From assembly GCA_016710985.1 (NCBI GenBank), contig JADJTX010000007.1, positions 62,001 through 126,000 of the forward strand: a stretch of 64,000 bases of DNA, in the 5' to 3' direction. Made by a program: the position numbers and the translations under genes. Under the pieces are notes generated by a model. The model saw only the letters and a list, made by a program, of their open reading frames with translations. It did no database searches and was not told where the DNA came from. Below, one piece after another: positions 56,111 to 63,445 of this stretch. Each line of letters starts with the position of its first letter. Within the stretch, counting starts at the first letter, position 1. The DNA comes from Ignavibacteria bacterium. Lineage in GTDB: Bacteria; Bacteroidota; Ignavibacteria; Tepidaquicellales; Tepidaquicellaceae.

Positions 56111-57565
56111 CTACACTTCATAGTACAAATGAAACTCATACGGATGCGGTCTCAGCTGTACTTCCTTGATCTCTTTCTTCATTTTATAATCCACCCAGGT
56201 TTCGATCAGACTGTCATTGAACACTCCGCCCTGTTTTAAATATTCATTGTCTTCTTCAAGCTTGTGCAATGCAACTGTCAGGTCTTCAGGAGCGTGAGGG
56301 ATTTTTTTCAGCTCTTTTTCGTCGAGATGGAAGATATCCTTATCCATTGGTTCACCCGGATTAATTTTATTAATTATTCCGTCTATTCCTGCAAGCAGAA
56401 TTGCCGAGAATGCAAGATACGGATTCGCTGTTCCGTCAGGACATCTGAACTCAACTCTCTTTGCTTTTGGATTATCTGAATACATAGGAATACGTATTGC
56501 GGCACTGCGATTGCTCTTTGAATATGCAAGATTAACAGGCGCTTCATACCCCGGAACAAGACGTTTGTAAGAATTAGTTGTAGGATTTGTAAAAGCAAGA
56601 ATAGAAGGTGCATGTTTAAGCAGTCCCCCGATAAAATGTAATGCTGTTTCACTCAGTCCTGCATAACCGTCACCCGCAAACAACGGTTGTCCGTCTTTCC
56701 ATAAACTTACGTGCGTGTGCATTCCGCTTCCGTTATCACCGAACATAGGCTTCGGCATGAATGTAGCGGTCTTACCTACAGACTTCGCTGTATTTTTGAC
56801 AATGTATTTAAACATCTGAAGCTGGTCTGCGCAATCAAGCATCGGGCAATATTTAAAATCAATTTCCGCCTGACCGCCGGTTGCAACTTCGTGATGATGC
56901 ATCTCAACGTCTATTCCTACATTAATTAAATTTTCTACCATAAGACTTCTGAGATCATTTGTCGAATCTGAGGGAGGAACCGGAAAATATCCTTCCTTCA
57001 GTCTTATTTTATGTCCGAGGTTTAATTCTGTTTCACTGCCGGTATTCCAAAAGCCTTCAGTGGAATCAATTCTGTACCAGCTTGAATATTCGTTAATATT
57101 ATAAGCAACGTGATCTAAGATAAAGAACTCAGCTTCCGGTCCAAAGAATGCTGTATCGGCAATTCCTGTTGACTTAAGATATTCAACAGCTTTCCTTGCA
57201 ATGTTTCTCGGATCCATTCCATAAATTGTCTTCGACTCGGGTTCATAGATATTACAAATTAAACTCATTGTCTTTGTAGTCATGAACGGATCTATATTTG
57301 CAGTTGCCGGGTCCGGGATCGCAAGCATATCAGATTCGTTAATGTTTTTAAAGCCGCGTATAGACGAACCGTCAAATCCTATCCCTTCGTAAAACACTGA
57401 TTCGTTCAGCTTGGAAACGGGAATTGTCAAATGCTGCCACTGACCCGGAAGGTCTGTGAATCTGAGGTCAATCATTTTTACTTCTTTTTCTTTTATAAGC
57501 TTAAAGACATCGTTTATCTTTTTAAGCTTTTCTTTCTGCTCTTCAATGGTTGTTTTCTCTGACAT
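56111..57565 (-). CDS. glnA: Glutamine synthetase type I
   Basis: Condenses ammonia and glutamate with ATP. It has a beta-grasp N-domain with FYEGIGFDGSSIRGF and a catalytic domain with FFGPEAEFFIL, FGDNGSGMHTHVSLWK and VPGYEAPVNLAYSKSNRSA, closed by AKRVEFRCPDGTANPYLAFSA (two overlapping pieces). Length 484. At the position of the Tyr that is adenylylated in enteric enzymes (MDKNLYDL) this protein has MDKDIFHL, so Phe412 replaces it and GlnE-type control should be absent. The Lrp gene 120 bases upstream on the same strand may regulate it. Confidence 0.96.
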   Translation of the reverse strand: MSEKTTIEEQKEKLKKINDVFKLIKEKEVKMIDLRFTDLPGQWQHLTIPVSKLNESVFYEGIGFDGSSIRGFKNINESDMLAIPDPATANIDPFMTTKTMSLICNIYEPESKTIYGMDPRNIARKAVEYLKSTGIADTAFFGPEAEFFILDHVAYNINEYSSWYRIDSTEGFWNTGSETELNLGHKIRLKEGYFPVPPSDSTNDLRSLMVENLINVGIDVEMHHHEVATGGQAEIDFKYCPMLDCADQLQMFKYIVKNTAKSVGKTATFMPKPMFGDNGSGMHTHVSLWKDGQPLFAGDGYAGLSETALHFIGGLLKHAPSILAFTNPTTNSYKRLVPGYEAPVNLAYSKSNRSAAIRIPMYSDNPKAKRVEFRCPDGTANPYLAFSAILLAGIDGIINKINPGEPMDKDIFHLDEKELKKIPHAPEDLTVALHKLEEDNEYLKQGGVFNDSLIETWVDYKMKKEIKEVQLRPHPYEFHLYYEV

Positions 57566-57570
57566 TATGT

Positions 57571-57699
57571 TTTATTTTAGATTATAAATTTTAGATTTTA
57601 GATTTTAAAAAATTACTTGTGACGACTTAAAGTTGACCATTCACAATGACTAATGGCAATTCACGATTAACGAATAACGATTTTCGATTAACGATTTTC
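57571..57699. repeat. AGATTTT and ATTCACGATTAACG repeats
   Basis: 57571-57606 holds TTTTAGATTTTAGATTTTA units. 57637-57699 holds CATTCACAATGAC and CGATTAACGATTTT units, related to those at 5241-5312. The second tract ends at the stop of the Lrp-type gene. Confidence 0.8.
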
Positions 57700-58188
57700 A
57701 AACAGCGACTTTACATCAATTTCAGAAGTCTCTTTATGTGACGATAAAACAATATTCGTTTTAGTTGACTTAACGCCGTGCCACCCCTGTATCTTTGCAA
57801 GGAGCTTTTCCAAAGAACCCGTATTCTCAGTCCGGATCTTTAAGATATGTGAACCGTCACCTGTTATCGAATGACATTCAAGTATATCCTTGTTGCTGTT
57901 ACAATGCTCGATAAATTGTTTATAGTATTTTGAAGATTCACTTACTACGAAGATGAAACACGTAATATCATGCTTAAGCTTTTTATGATTCAGAACAGCA
58001 TTGTATGATATTATATAACCATGTGATTCAAGTTTTGAAATCCTTTCTATTGTCGACGGCAATGACAGACCAATGATCTCAGCAAGCTCATTTTTTTTTA
58101 TCTGTGAATTTTTCTGAAGCTCAATAAGTATCTTTAAATCCAGCTGGTCTAATTTAAGATCTTCGGTATTTTTTATTTGAAGTGAAAT
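57688..58188 (-). CDS. Lrp/AsnC family transcriptional regulator
   Basis: Two-domain regulator. The helix-turn-helix is complete only if the frame is read upstream of the TTG at 58062: LDQLDLKILIELQKNSQIKK, then NELAEIIGLSLPSTIERISKLE, the textbook Lrp HTH. The C-terminal RAM domain binds amino acids (VVSESSKYYKQFIEHCNSNK, ECHSITGDGSHILKIRTENT). No ATG, GTG or TTG occurs between the in-frame stop at 58194-58192 and the HTH, so initiation at ATT (58188) or another rare codon, or a sequence error, must be assumed. It likely responds to glutamine or other amino acids and controls glnA. Confidence 0.85.
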   Translation of the reverse strand: MSLQIKNTEDLKLDQLDLKILIELQKNSQIKKNELAEIIGLSLPSTIERISKLESHGYIISYNAVLNHKKLKHDITCFIFVVSESSKYYKQFIEHCNSNKDILECHSITGDGSHILKIRTENTGSLEKLLAKIQGWHGVKSTKTNIVLSSHKETSEIDVKSLFENR

Positions 58189-58219
58189 GCCTTAATAAAT
58201 TAGGTTAACTAATAAAAAC

Positions 58220-58255
58220 GCCTTACAAAATAAGGCAATTAATAATTTATGTCAA
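58220..58255 (-). promoter_or_regulatory. Candidate promoter and operator of the Lrp gene
   Basis: On the minus strand TTGACA (58255-58250) is followed after 17 bases by TATTTT (58232-58227). An inverted repeat GCCTTA-n5-TAAGGC (58220-58236) overlaps the -10, as expected for an autoregulatory operator. Confidence 0.45.
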
Positions 58256-58325
58256 GTTCATTACGGTAATACGAGGAATTTTTTAAAAGTGAATTGATAT
58301 AAACTATATTACAAAATTAAATTAT

Positions 58326-58371
58326 CTTTTAACTTTTAACTTTTAACTTTTAACTTTTAACTTTTAACTTT
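58326..58371. repeat. ACTTTTA tandem repeat (7 bp)
   Basis: Six copies of TTTTAAC ending at the ATG of the small membrane protein, complementary to the AAAAGTT repeat at 20864. Confidence 0.95.
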
Positions 58372-58749
58372 ATGAATATATACAGAATAATGCTCGCCAA
58401 TGCTTTTGTACTTATAGTATTGGGAGTTTACGGATACTTTTCATCAGGCAGTCCGACAGCTTTAATAGCTCCTGCAATCGGTGTCATTCTTGGAATCCTT
58501 GCATTTTCAGTAAAGAAGGAAAACAAAACATTGACTCATATTGCGGTTGGTCTTACTTTAGTTGCAACTATAATGTTTTTTTACACAGGATTTAAGAGAG
58601 ATAATATGATTATAATTGTAATGGCGATATTCACGCTGTTTGCATTTGTAATGTATGTTATGGATTTTATGAGGAGGAAACAGGAACGGGAGAATGCTAA
58701 ATCAAAAATTAACATTATCCTAACAGATCTTTTGGTTCTAAACGTTTAG
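58372..58749 (+). CDS. Small four-helix membrane protein
   Basis: A 125-residue protein with four hydrophobic helices (FVLIVLGVYGYF, ALIAPAIGVILGILAF, IAVGLTLVATIMFFYTGF, IIVMAIFTLFAFVMYVMDF) and a basic tail. The pattern resembles TMEM14-type proteins with glycine-rich helices, but this is a weak match. The last 12 codons are antisense to the 3' end of the disrupted PIN toxin, so the natural C-terminus may have been replaced when that module arrived. ACTTTTA repeats sit immediately before the start. Confidence 0.65.
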   Translation: MNIYRIMLANAFVLIVLGVYGYFSSGSPTALIAPAIGVILGILAFSVKKENKTLTHIAVGLTLVATIMFFYTGFKRDNMIIIVMAIFTLFAFVMYVMDFMRRKQERENAKSKINIILTDLLVLNV

Positions 58750-59107
58750 TCGGGGTTCTGTCAAAATCCTTGTCAAAGCTTACTAATTTAAAATTGTATT
58801 TTCGGGTACAAGAAAGTTGATAAGCGTCATCGAAGTCGAGATTGTAGGATTTAATATTCTGTACCACACTCTGCATATCAATTGGATTCAAATTTATAAG
58901 TTTTAAATTTCCACGAATAAACAAATCATCAATAAATTTTAGAAATACATCCTCTTTTTTTGAGATTTAATTTCCTATAGAATAAAGAGTTAATTCAGAT
59001 AAGTGAAGCAACCCTTCATTAGTATTATTCATAAATTTTTCAACTTCTTCTGCTCTATCTTGTTCCAGCAGAACTTCCAAAAGAATGTTAGTGTCAAGCA
59101 AATACAT
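58715..59107 (-). pseudogene. PIN-domain (VapC-like) toxin with premature stop
   Basis: MYLLDTNILLEVLLEQDRAE starts a PIN nuclease whose acidic residues include D5 (LLDTN). The second half has NLDFDDAYQLSCTRKYNFKLVSFDKDFD, with the further acidic residues. Codon 47 is TAA (58969-58967) in an otherwise open frame (YSIGN stop ISKKEDVF); TTA would restore Leu. The gene starts inside the stop of the antitoxin (TAATG). As written, no full toxin is made, so the toxin is either inactivated or miscalled by one base. The intact product would be an RNase of about 130 residues. Confidence 0.78.
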
Positions 59108-59319
59108 TAATCTAACTTACTCCAATCATTTAATATCTGATGTTGTAGTTCAACGGAACTTAAATTTTCATCTTTTAAAGCCCCTTTCCAGTCAAACTTT
59201 AATTTGTGTTTTGGTTTTTTATTTCTAGACATGATTTCATCTAACAAATTATCTACTTTGTCTAATTCCATTTGAGGAATTTCTCCTAACTTTTCTATAA
59301 CTAATTCTAATTTTGTCAT
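59107..59319 (-). CDS. Antitoxin of a VapBC-like pair (DUF2281-like)
   Basis: A 70-residue protein, MTKLELVIEKLGEIPQMELDKV, with a helical N-terminus like DUF2281/YiaD-type antitoxins and a basic-acidic tail (HKLKFDWKGALKDENLS) that should wrap the toxin. The stop overlaps the toxin start by one base (TAATG), the usual toxin-antitoxin layout. The pair lies between a membrane protein gene and livH, apparently an acquired island of 0.6 kb. Confidence 0.78.
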   Translation of the reverse strand: MTKLELVIEKLGEIPQMELDKVDNLLDEIMSRNKKPKHKLKFDWKGALKDENLSSVELQHQILNDWSKLD

Positions 59320-59363
59320 AAATATATTTTTTGCTAAAACAATATTAAGTAATATATTTAAAA

Positions 59364-59389
59364 TAAAAAAGGACGTTTACGAAACGTCC
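59364..59389 (-). terminator. Rho-independent terminator of livH
   Basis: On the minus strand GGACGTTT pairs with AAACGTCC around a three-base loop, then TTTTTTATTTT follows. It lies 30 bases after the livH stop. Confidence 0.92.
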
Positions 59390-59419
59390 ATTTTAAACAA
59401 ACAAAACCGGACAAGTGAT

Positions 59420-60316
59420 TTAAACCTTCTCTATATCCTTCTTCCCGAATAATCCTGTAGGCTTAACAAGCAATATTAAGATCAGAATCGCAAAAGCGAT
59501 CGCATCCCTGTATGTAGGTGATAAATATCCTACAGTAAAAGTTTCCACCAATCCTATTATTAAACCGCCGACTGCAGCTCCGGGAAAATTTCCAATTCCT
59601 CCGAGAACCGCCGCAATGAAAGCCTTCAATCCCGGAAGCATTCCCATCAAAGGGTCAATGCTGGGATAGTTTATGCTGTAAAGAATTCCCGCAGCTCCCG
59701 CAAGTGATGAACCGATCGCAAATGTAAATGAGATCACATTGTTAATGTTGATCCCCATCAGTGAAGCTGCAGTTAGATTATTTGAGACAGCTCTGATTGC
59801 AATTCCCATAATTGTATTCATAACAATGAATCTTAATGCAAGCATAAGAAGCAGAGCAGAAATGATAACTACGATCTGATTTGAACCGATAGTTGCTCCG
59901 AACACATTGAAGCTTACATTCTCAATTATCGTCGGAAATGATTTCGGATCAGCGCCGAAAACCAGCTGACCTGTATATTGCAGGAATAACGAAACACCTA
60001 TCGCTGTGATCAGCACAGTTAGTTTAGATGAATTTCGAAGCGGTTTGTATGCAAGCTTTTCGATCGTCATTCCGATCACGGCTGTTGCAGCCATTGTTAA
60101 AAGTAAAATTACAAGAGCCATTGGTATGTCAGGTGAATTGACACCGAGTGACCTTGCAAGATAATATCCAAAGAAAGCGCCGAGCATGAATATTTCACCG
60201 TGAGCAAAGTTTATGAATTTAAGAATACCATATACCATTGTATATCCAAGCGCAATCAGAGCATAGATGCTTCCGAGTGATAAACCGTTGATTAATTGTT
60301 GTATAAATTCAGACAA
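59420..60316 (-). CDS. livH: Branched-chain amino acid ABC transporter permease LivH
   Basis: Inner-membrane permease of 298 residues with eight helices: LINGLSLGSIYALIALGYTMVYGILKF opens it (two overlapping parts), NFAHGEIFMLGAF follows, and the cytoplasmic EAA-like loop includes GIAIRAVSNNLTAASLMGIN. The end is LILLVKPTGLFGKK. These are the standard LivH landmarks. The start is TTG at 60316. The substrate-binding gene lies upstream on the same strand, separated by repeats. livM and the ATPases livG and livF are not in the window on this side. Confidence 0.94.
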   Translation of the reverse strand: MSEFIQQLINGLSLGSIYALIALGYTMVYGILKFINFAHGEIFMLGAFFGYYLARSLGVNSPDIPMALVILLLTMAATAVIGMTIEKLAYKPLRNSSKLTVLITAIGVSLFLQYTGQLVFGADPKSFPTIIENVSFNVFGATIGSNQIVVIISALLLMLALRFIVMNTIMGIAIRAVSNNLTAASLMGININNVISFTFAIGSSLAGAAGILYSINYPSIDPLMGMLPGLKAFIAAVLGGIGNFPGAAVGGLIIGLVETFTVGYLSPTYRDAIAFAILILILLVKPTGLFGKKDIEKV

Positions 60317-60323
60317 GTTTTTT

Positions 60324-60362
60324 CAATACAAATTACAAATTACAAATTACAAATTACAAATA
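60324..60362. repeat. ACAAATT tandem repeat (left arm)
   Basis: Five ACAAATT units before livH. Complementary AATTTGT units follow at 60435-60463, so the two tracts form an inverted pair. Confidence 0.9.
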
Positions 60363-60434
60363 TTCAAAAATTTCAACTTATAAGCGCTTAATATTAATAA
60401 ACAAATTGTGAGATAGTAAAAGCCTTAACAATAT

Positions 60435-60463
60435 GTAATTTGAAATTTGTAATTTGTAATTAT
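60435..60463. repeat. AATTTGT tandem repeat (right arm)
   Basis: Four AATTTGT/AATTTGA units ending at the stop of livJ, facing the tract at 60324. Confidence 0.88.
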
Positions 60464-60464
60464 A

Positions 60465-61610
60465 TTATGGCGCTATCGTTTCTTTATAAACAAACTTTCC
60501 GTCTTTTATCTCAAGCACTACAGCCGGCTTTACTGCATTTCTTTGCTGATTAATTGTGATTATACCTGTGACTCCGGGAAAGTCTTTTGTTTTGGCAAGT
60601 TCATTTTTGATTTTTTCACCTTCGGTAGAATTTGCTTTCTTAATTGCATCGAACAGGATCATCCCTGCGTCATATGCAAGAAAGCTCATAGCATCGGGTT
60701 CTTTGTTATACTTGGATTTATACTTTTTTATATAATCCTGAATTTTAGGTGAAGGATCATCAGCTGAAACGTGTGTCGAAAAGAAACTTCCTTCGAGCGC
60801 ATCTTTTGCTTTGCCCTCTGTGAGTTTTTCGGATTCCCAACCGTCACTTCCAAACAGCGGACACGTAAGCCCTATCTCTCTTGCCTGAATCGAGATCAAA
60901 TTAACATCAGTATAATATCCGGGAATGAAGATCGCTTCCGGATTTGTTGCTTTTATTGCTGTAAGCTGTGCTTTAAAATCCTTGTCACCTGCAGAATATT
61001 TCTGTTCTTCTACTATCTGACCTCCCATGCTTGTATAGACCTGACGGAAATTATCCGCAAGGCCGGTTGAGTATGCATTCTTCTGATCGATCAATAATGC
61101 GATCTTTGTTACCTTCATTGAATTTATAGCAAACTTGCTCATCACTGTCGCCTGGAACGGATCAATAAAGCAAACTCTGAATATATAATCACCTATCGTA
61201 GTAACTTCCGGATTTGTCGAAGCCGGCGTGATCATCGGAATCTTTGCTGCCTGGCAGATCGGCGCTCCTGCTTTACTTCTTGATGAGGCGACCTCACCGA
61301 TTATTGCAACTACTTTATCCCTGTTAATGAGTTTTTGCACAACAGTCTGAGTCTCCGACGGTTTTCCCTGGTTATCTTCTGTGATCAGATTTATTTGTTT
61401 TCCCAGCAATCCTCCGGAATTATTTACTTCCTCTACTGCGAGTACAAGCCCGTTATGAGAAGATTGCCCGAAAGTAGCTTCACTCCCCGTAAGTGATTCG
61501 TATTCCCCGATGTTTATTGTATCAGTTCCGGATTTATTACATGATGTGAAAATTATTCCAATGGAAAGTATAAAGCAGGCTATTGCTGAGACTTTATAAA
61601 TATTTTTCAT
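60465..61610 (-). CDS. livJ: Branched-chain amino acid ABC transporter substrate-binding protein
   Basis: Periplasmic binding lipoprotein of 381 residues. Lipobox GIIFTSC (Cys at about 24), then a type I periplasmic fold: INIGEYESLTGSEATFGQSS, GGLLGKQINLITEDNQGKP, AIIGEVASSRSKAGAPICQ, ITPASTNPEVT and FGSDGWESEK. These match LivJ/LivK-type receptors for Leu/Ile/Val or related acids. livH follows downstream after a repeat-filled gap. A candidate promoter with a palindromic operator is at 61694-61743. The ligand cannot be fixed from sequence alone. Confidence 0.93.
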   Translation of the reverse strand: MKNIYKVSAIACFILSIGIIFTSCNKSGTDTINIGEYESLTGSEATFGQSSHNGLVLAVEEVNNSGGLLGKQINLITEDNQGKPSETQTVVQKLINRDKVVAIIGEVASSRSKAGAPICQAAKIPMITPASTNPEVTTIGDYIFRVCFIDPFQATVMSKFAINSMKVTKIALLIDQKNAYSTGLADNFRQVYTSMGGQIVEEQKYSAGDKDFKAQLTAIKATNPEAIFIPGYYTDVNLISIQAREIGLTCPLFGSDGWESEKLTEGKAKDALEGSFFSTHVSADDPSPKIQDYIKKYKSKYNKEPDAMSFLAYDAGMILFDAIKKANSTEGEKIKNELAKTKDFPGVTGIITINQQRNAVKPAVVLEIKDGKFVYKETIAP

Positions 61611-61693
61611 AAAATTGTTTTTAGGTTAAACGTAAAATTTAAAGTGGGATAAAATAATTTTATTAGTTTATAAAAACAATTTCATTCAAATAC

Positions 61694-61743
61694 CAAAATT
61701 AAGGTTTACACATCCGTACAAAATAAACGTTTTACGGATGTGT
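61694..61743 (-). promoter_or_regulatory. Candidate promoter with palindromic operator upstream of livJ
   Basis: On the minus strand TTTG (61722-61719), 17 bases, TAATTTTG (61701-61694) matches the Bacteroidota -33/-7 promoter. A perfect 11-base palindrome ACACATCCGTA (61708-61718) and TACGGATGTGT (61733-61743) has one arm between the promoter elements and one just upstream. Confidence 0.5.
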
Positions 61744-61812
61744 ATCGATTTTTAACAGTAAATTCAAAAATTCCATTTAATTAATGAACAATTATATTTA
61801 AATTGCAAACCT

Positions 61813-62082
61813 ATGGCACGAATAAATATTACAATCGTTGATGCGACAGGTAACAAGGAACAACAGGCAACTCTCCCTGATGATGCATCCGTAAAAAGAA
61901 TAATGGAAGTTCTCCTTCCGAAAATGAAAATGCCTGTGACCGGACCTGACGGTGAACCGCTTTCATATAAATTTCATCACAAAGCATCCGGTAAACAACT
62001 GACAGAATCACAAACGCTTTCAGAAGCCGGCGTCAAAGAAGGTGATGTGCTGAGACTGCATCCGGAAATCACTGCCGGTTAA
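61813..62082 (+). CDS. Ubiquitin-like protein (YukD/EsaB-like beta-grasp)
   Basis: An 89-residue protein that fits one beta-grasp domain. A first strand pair (INITIVDATGNKEQQATLP) is followed by a helix (DASVKRIMEVLLPKMKM), then GPDGEPLSYKFHHKASGKQLTESQTLSEAGVKEGDV, in pieces, as the two later strands and short helix, and LRLHPEITAG. The protein ends in Ala-Gly with the Gly as the very last residue, so its C-terminus is free to be activated without processing. It resembles YukD-like and other prokaryotic ubiquitin-like proteins. An E1-like gene follows at 62282. The E1 neighbour makes a conjugation role the leading hypothesis. Confidence 0.82.
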   Translation: MARINITIVDATGNKEQQATLPDDASVKRIMEVLLPKMKMPVTGPDGEPLSYKFHHKASGKQLTESQTLSEAGVKEGDVLRLHPEITAG

Positions 62083-62113
62083 TTACTAATTACAAATTAC
62101 CAATTACTAATTT
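62083..62113. repeat. TTACTAATTACAAATTACC short repeat
   Basis: AATTAC-type units directly after the ubiquitin-like gene. Confidence 0.75.
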
Positions 62114-62242
62114 ATTAGTTTGACATTTTTCGAATTCTCCCCTTAAAACTTCATATCTCAATTCAATTTTTCAACAATTAATTTTTATATGTCATTTTGT
62201 TTATTTAATTTTCATATTAATTACAAAAAAATTCAATATTAA

Positions 62243-62277
62243 TTAATACTCAATACTCAATACTCAATACTCAATCT
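62243..62277. repeat. AATACTC tandem repeat
   Basis: Four AATACTC units just before the E1-like start. The same unit fills the gap at 63547-63745 and appears at 43109. Confidence 0.92.
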
Positions 62278-62281
62278 TAAA

Positions 62282-63445
62282 ATGCCTTTAGAAATAAACG
62301 ACGACCGTTACTCACGCTTGGAGCTTATAAACTGGTGGGATCAGGATATTTTGAAAAATGCGAAGATACTTGTAGCCGGTTGCGGGGCATTGGGAAATGA
62401 GATCGTAAAGAATCTTGCAATGCTCGGAGTCGGAAATATTTGTGTCGTTGACATGGATAAAGTTGAGAAGAGCAATCTGTCGCGAAGCGTTTTATTCAGA
62501 AAGGACGATGAAGGTAAATCAAAAGCGCAGGTTATTTGCGAAAGGGCAAAGGAAGTCAACGATGAAATAAACATAAAATATTTTGACGGAAATATTTTTA
62601 ATCTTGGTCTTGGAGTATTTAAAAGCTTTGATCTTATCATCGGAGGACTTGATAACAGAGAAGCAAGACTTTTTATAAATCAGTCGTGCTGGAAAATTAA
62701 CAGACCGTGGATAGACGGCGCAATAGAGGTTCTGACAGGTGTTGCGCGTATGTTCATCCCGCCGGATAATGCCTGCTACGAGTGTACAATGTCGGAAATT
62801 GATTACAGATTAATTAACAAAAGAAAATCATGCATGCTTCTCGGGCTGGATGAGATCAACGAAGGGAAAATTCCGACGACTCCGACGATTGCATCTGTTA
62901 TTGCAGGAGTTCAGGTTCAGGAAGCAGTTAAGTATTTACACAAGAGAGATGACCTGATTTTCCTGAACGGCAAAGGATTTGTTTTCAACGGAAATAATAA
63001 TGATTCATACTTAGTTGAGTATCAGAAAAATGAAGACTGCCCGTCGCATTATACTTTTGACAATATTCAAAAGATGAATATAAAATTTGATGAAGTGAAG
63101 CTCGGTAATGTGATTGAGTTTGGTAAGGCACATTTTGCTGATGATAATTTTCAGATTGAGTTTAATAATGAAGTTGTATTTGAATTAGTAAATGAAAGTA
63201 AAAAGGAAGTAACAGAATTTTATGCAAATCAGAATCTTATGTCAGTAAAGGATGTGAAGCTTGAAGACGGGAATCTTTTAAAGATAAAATCTTTTCATAA
63301 TCTGAATTCAAAATCAGCACCGGCAATAAAATTATCGGGTAAGAAATTAATTGAACTGAAAATTCCTTTTAATGATATTCTCGTATTGAGAAAAGGTGAA
63401 GAAGAGGTTCAGGTTGAATTTGATGCAGCGAAAGTGTTCATATAG
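62282..63445 (+). CDS. E1-like ThiF/MoeB family activating enzyme
   Basis: Adenylates the C-terminus of a ubiquitin-like protein. It has a Rossmann ATP site AGCGALGNEIVKNLAMLGVG (Gly33-Gly38), VVDMDKVEKSNLSRSVLF with Asp57 and Arg68, GKSKA with Lys79, and GGLDNREAR (Asp124, Arg126). A zinc site is suggested by C165-YE-C168 together with C253-PS-H256. The MoeB-like PTIASVIAGVQVQEAVKYL crosses the adenylate pocket. There is no obvious canonical E1 thioester Cys; C184 (KRKSC) is a candidate. Residues 260-387 form an extra beta-rich domain that I do not recognise. Length 387. It follows the ubiquitin-like gene and precedes the RING gene. Confidence 0.88.
   Translation: MPLEINDDRYSRLELINWWDQDILKNAKILVAGCGALGNEIVKNLAMLGVGNICVVDMDKVEKSNLSRSVLFRKDDEGKSKAQVICERAKEVNDEINIKYFDGNIFNLGLGVFKSFDLIIGGLDNREARLFINQSCWKINRPWIDGAIEVLTGVARMFIPPDNACYECTMSEIDYRLINKRKSCMLLGLDEINEGKIPTTPTIASVIAGVQVQEAVKYLHKRDDLIFLNGKGFVFNGNNNDSYLVEYQKNEDCPSHYTFDNIQKMNIKFDEVKLGNVIEFGKAHFADDNFQIEFNNEVVFELVNESKKEVTEFYANQNLMSVKDVKLEDGNLLKIKSFHNLNSKSAPAIKLSGKKLIELKIPFNDILVLRKGEEEVQVEFDAAKVFI

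Noticed and set aside
55949..56239. Small ORF after the deaminase
   Set aside because: It covers the ATTTGGAATTTGG repeat and the antisense of the glnA end, with no family pattern.
61829..62011. Minus-strand ORF inside the ubiquitin-like gene
   Set aside because: Pure shadow of the beta-grasp coding frame.
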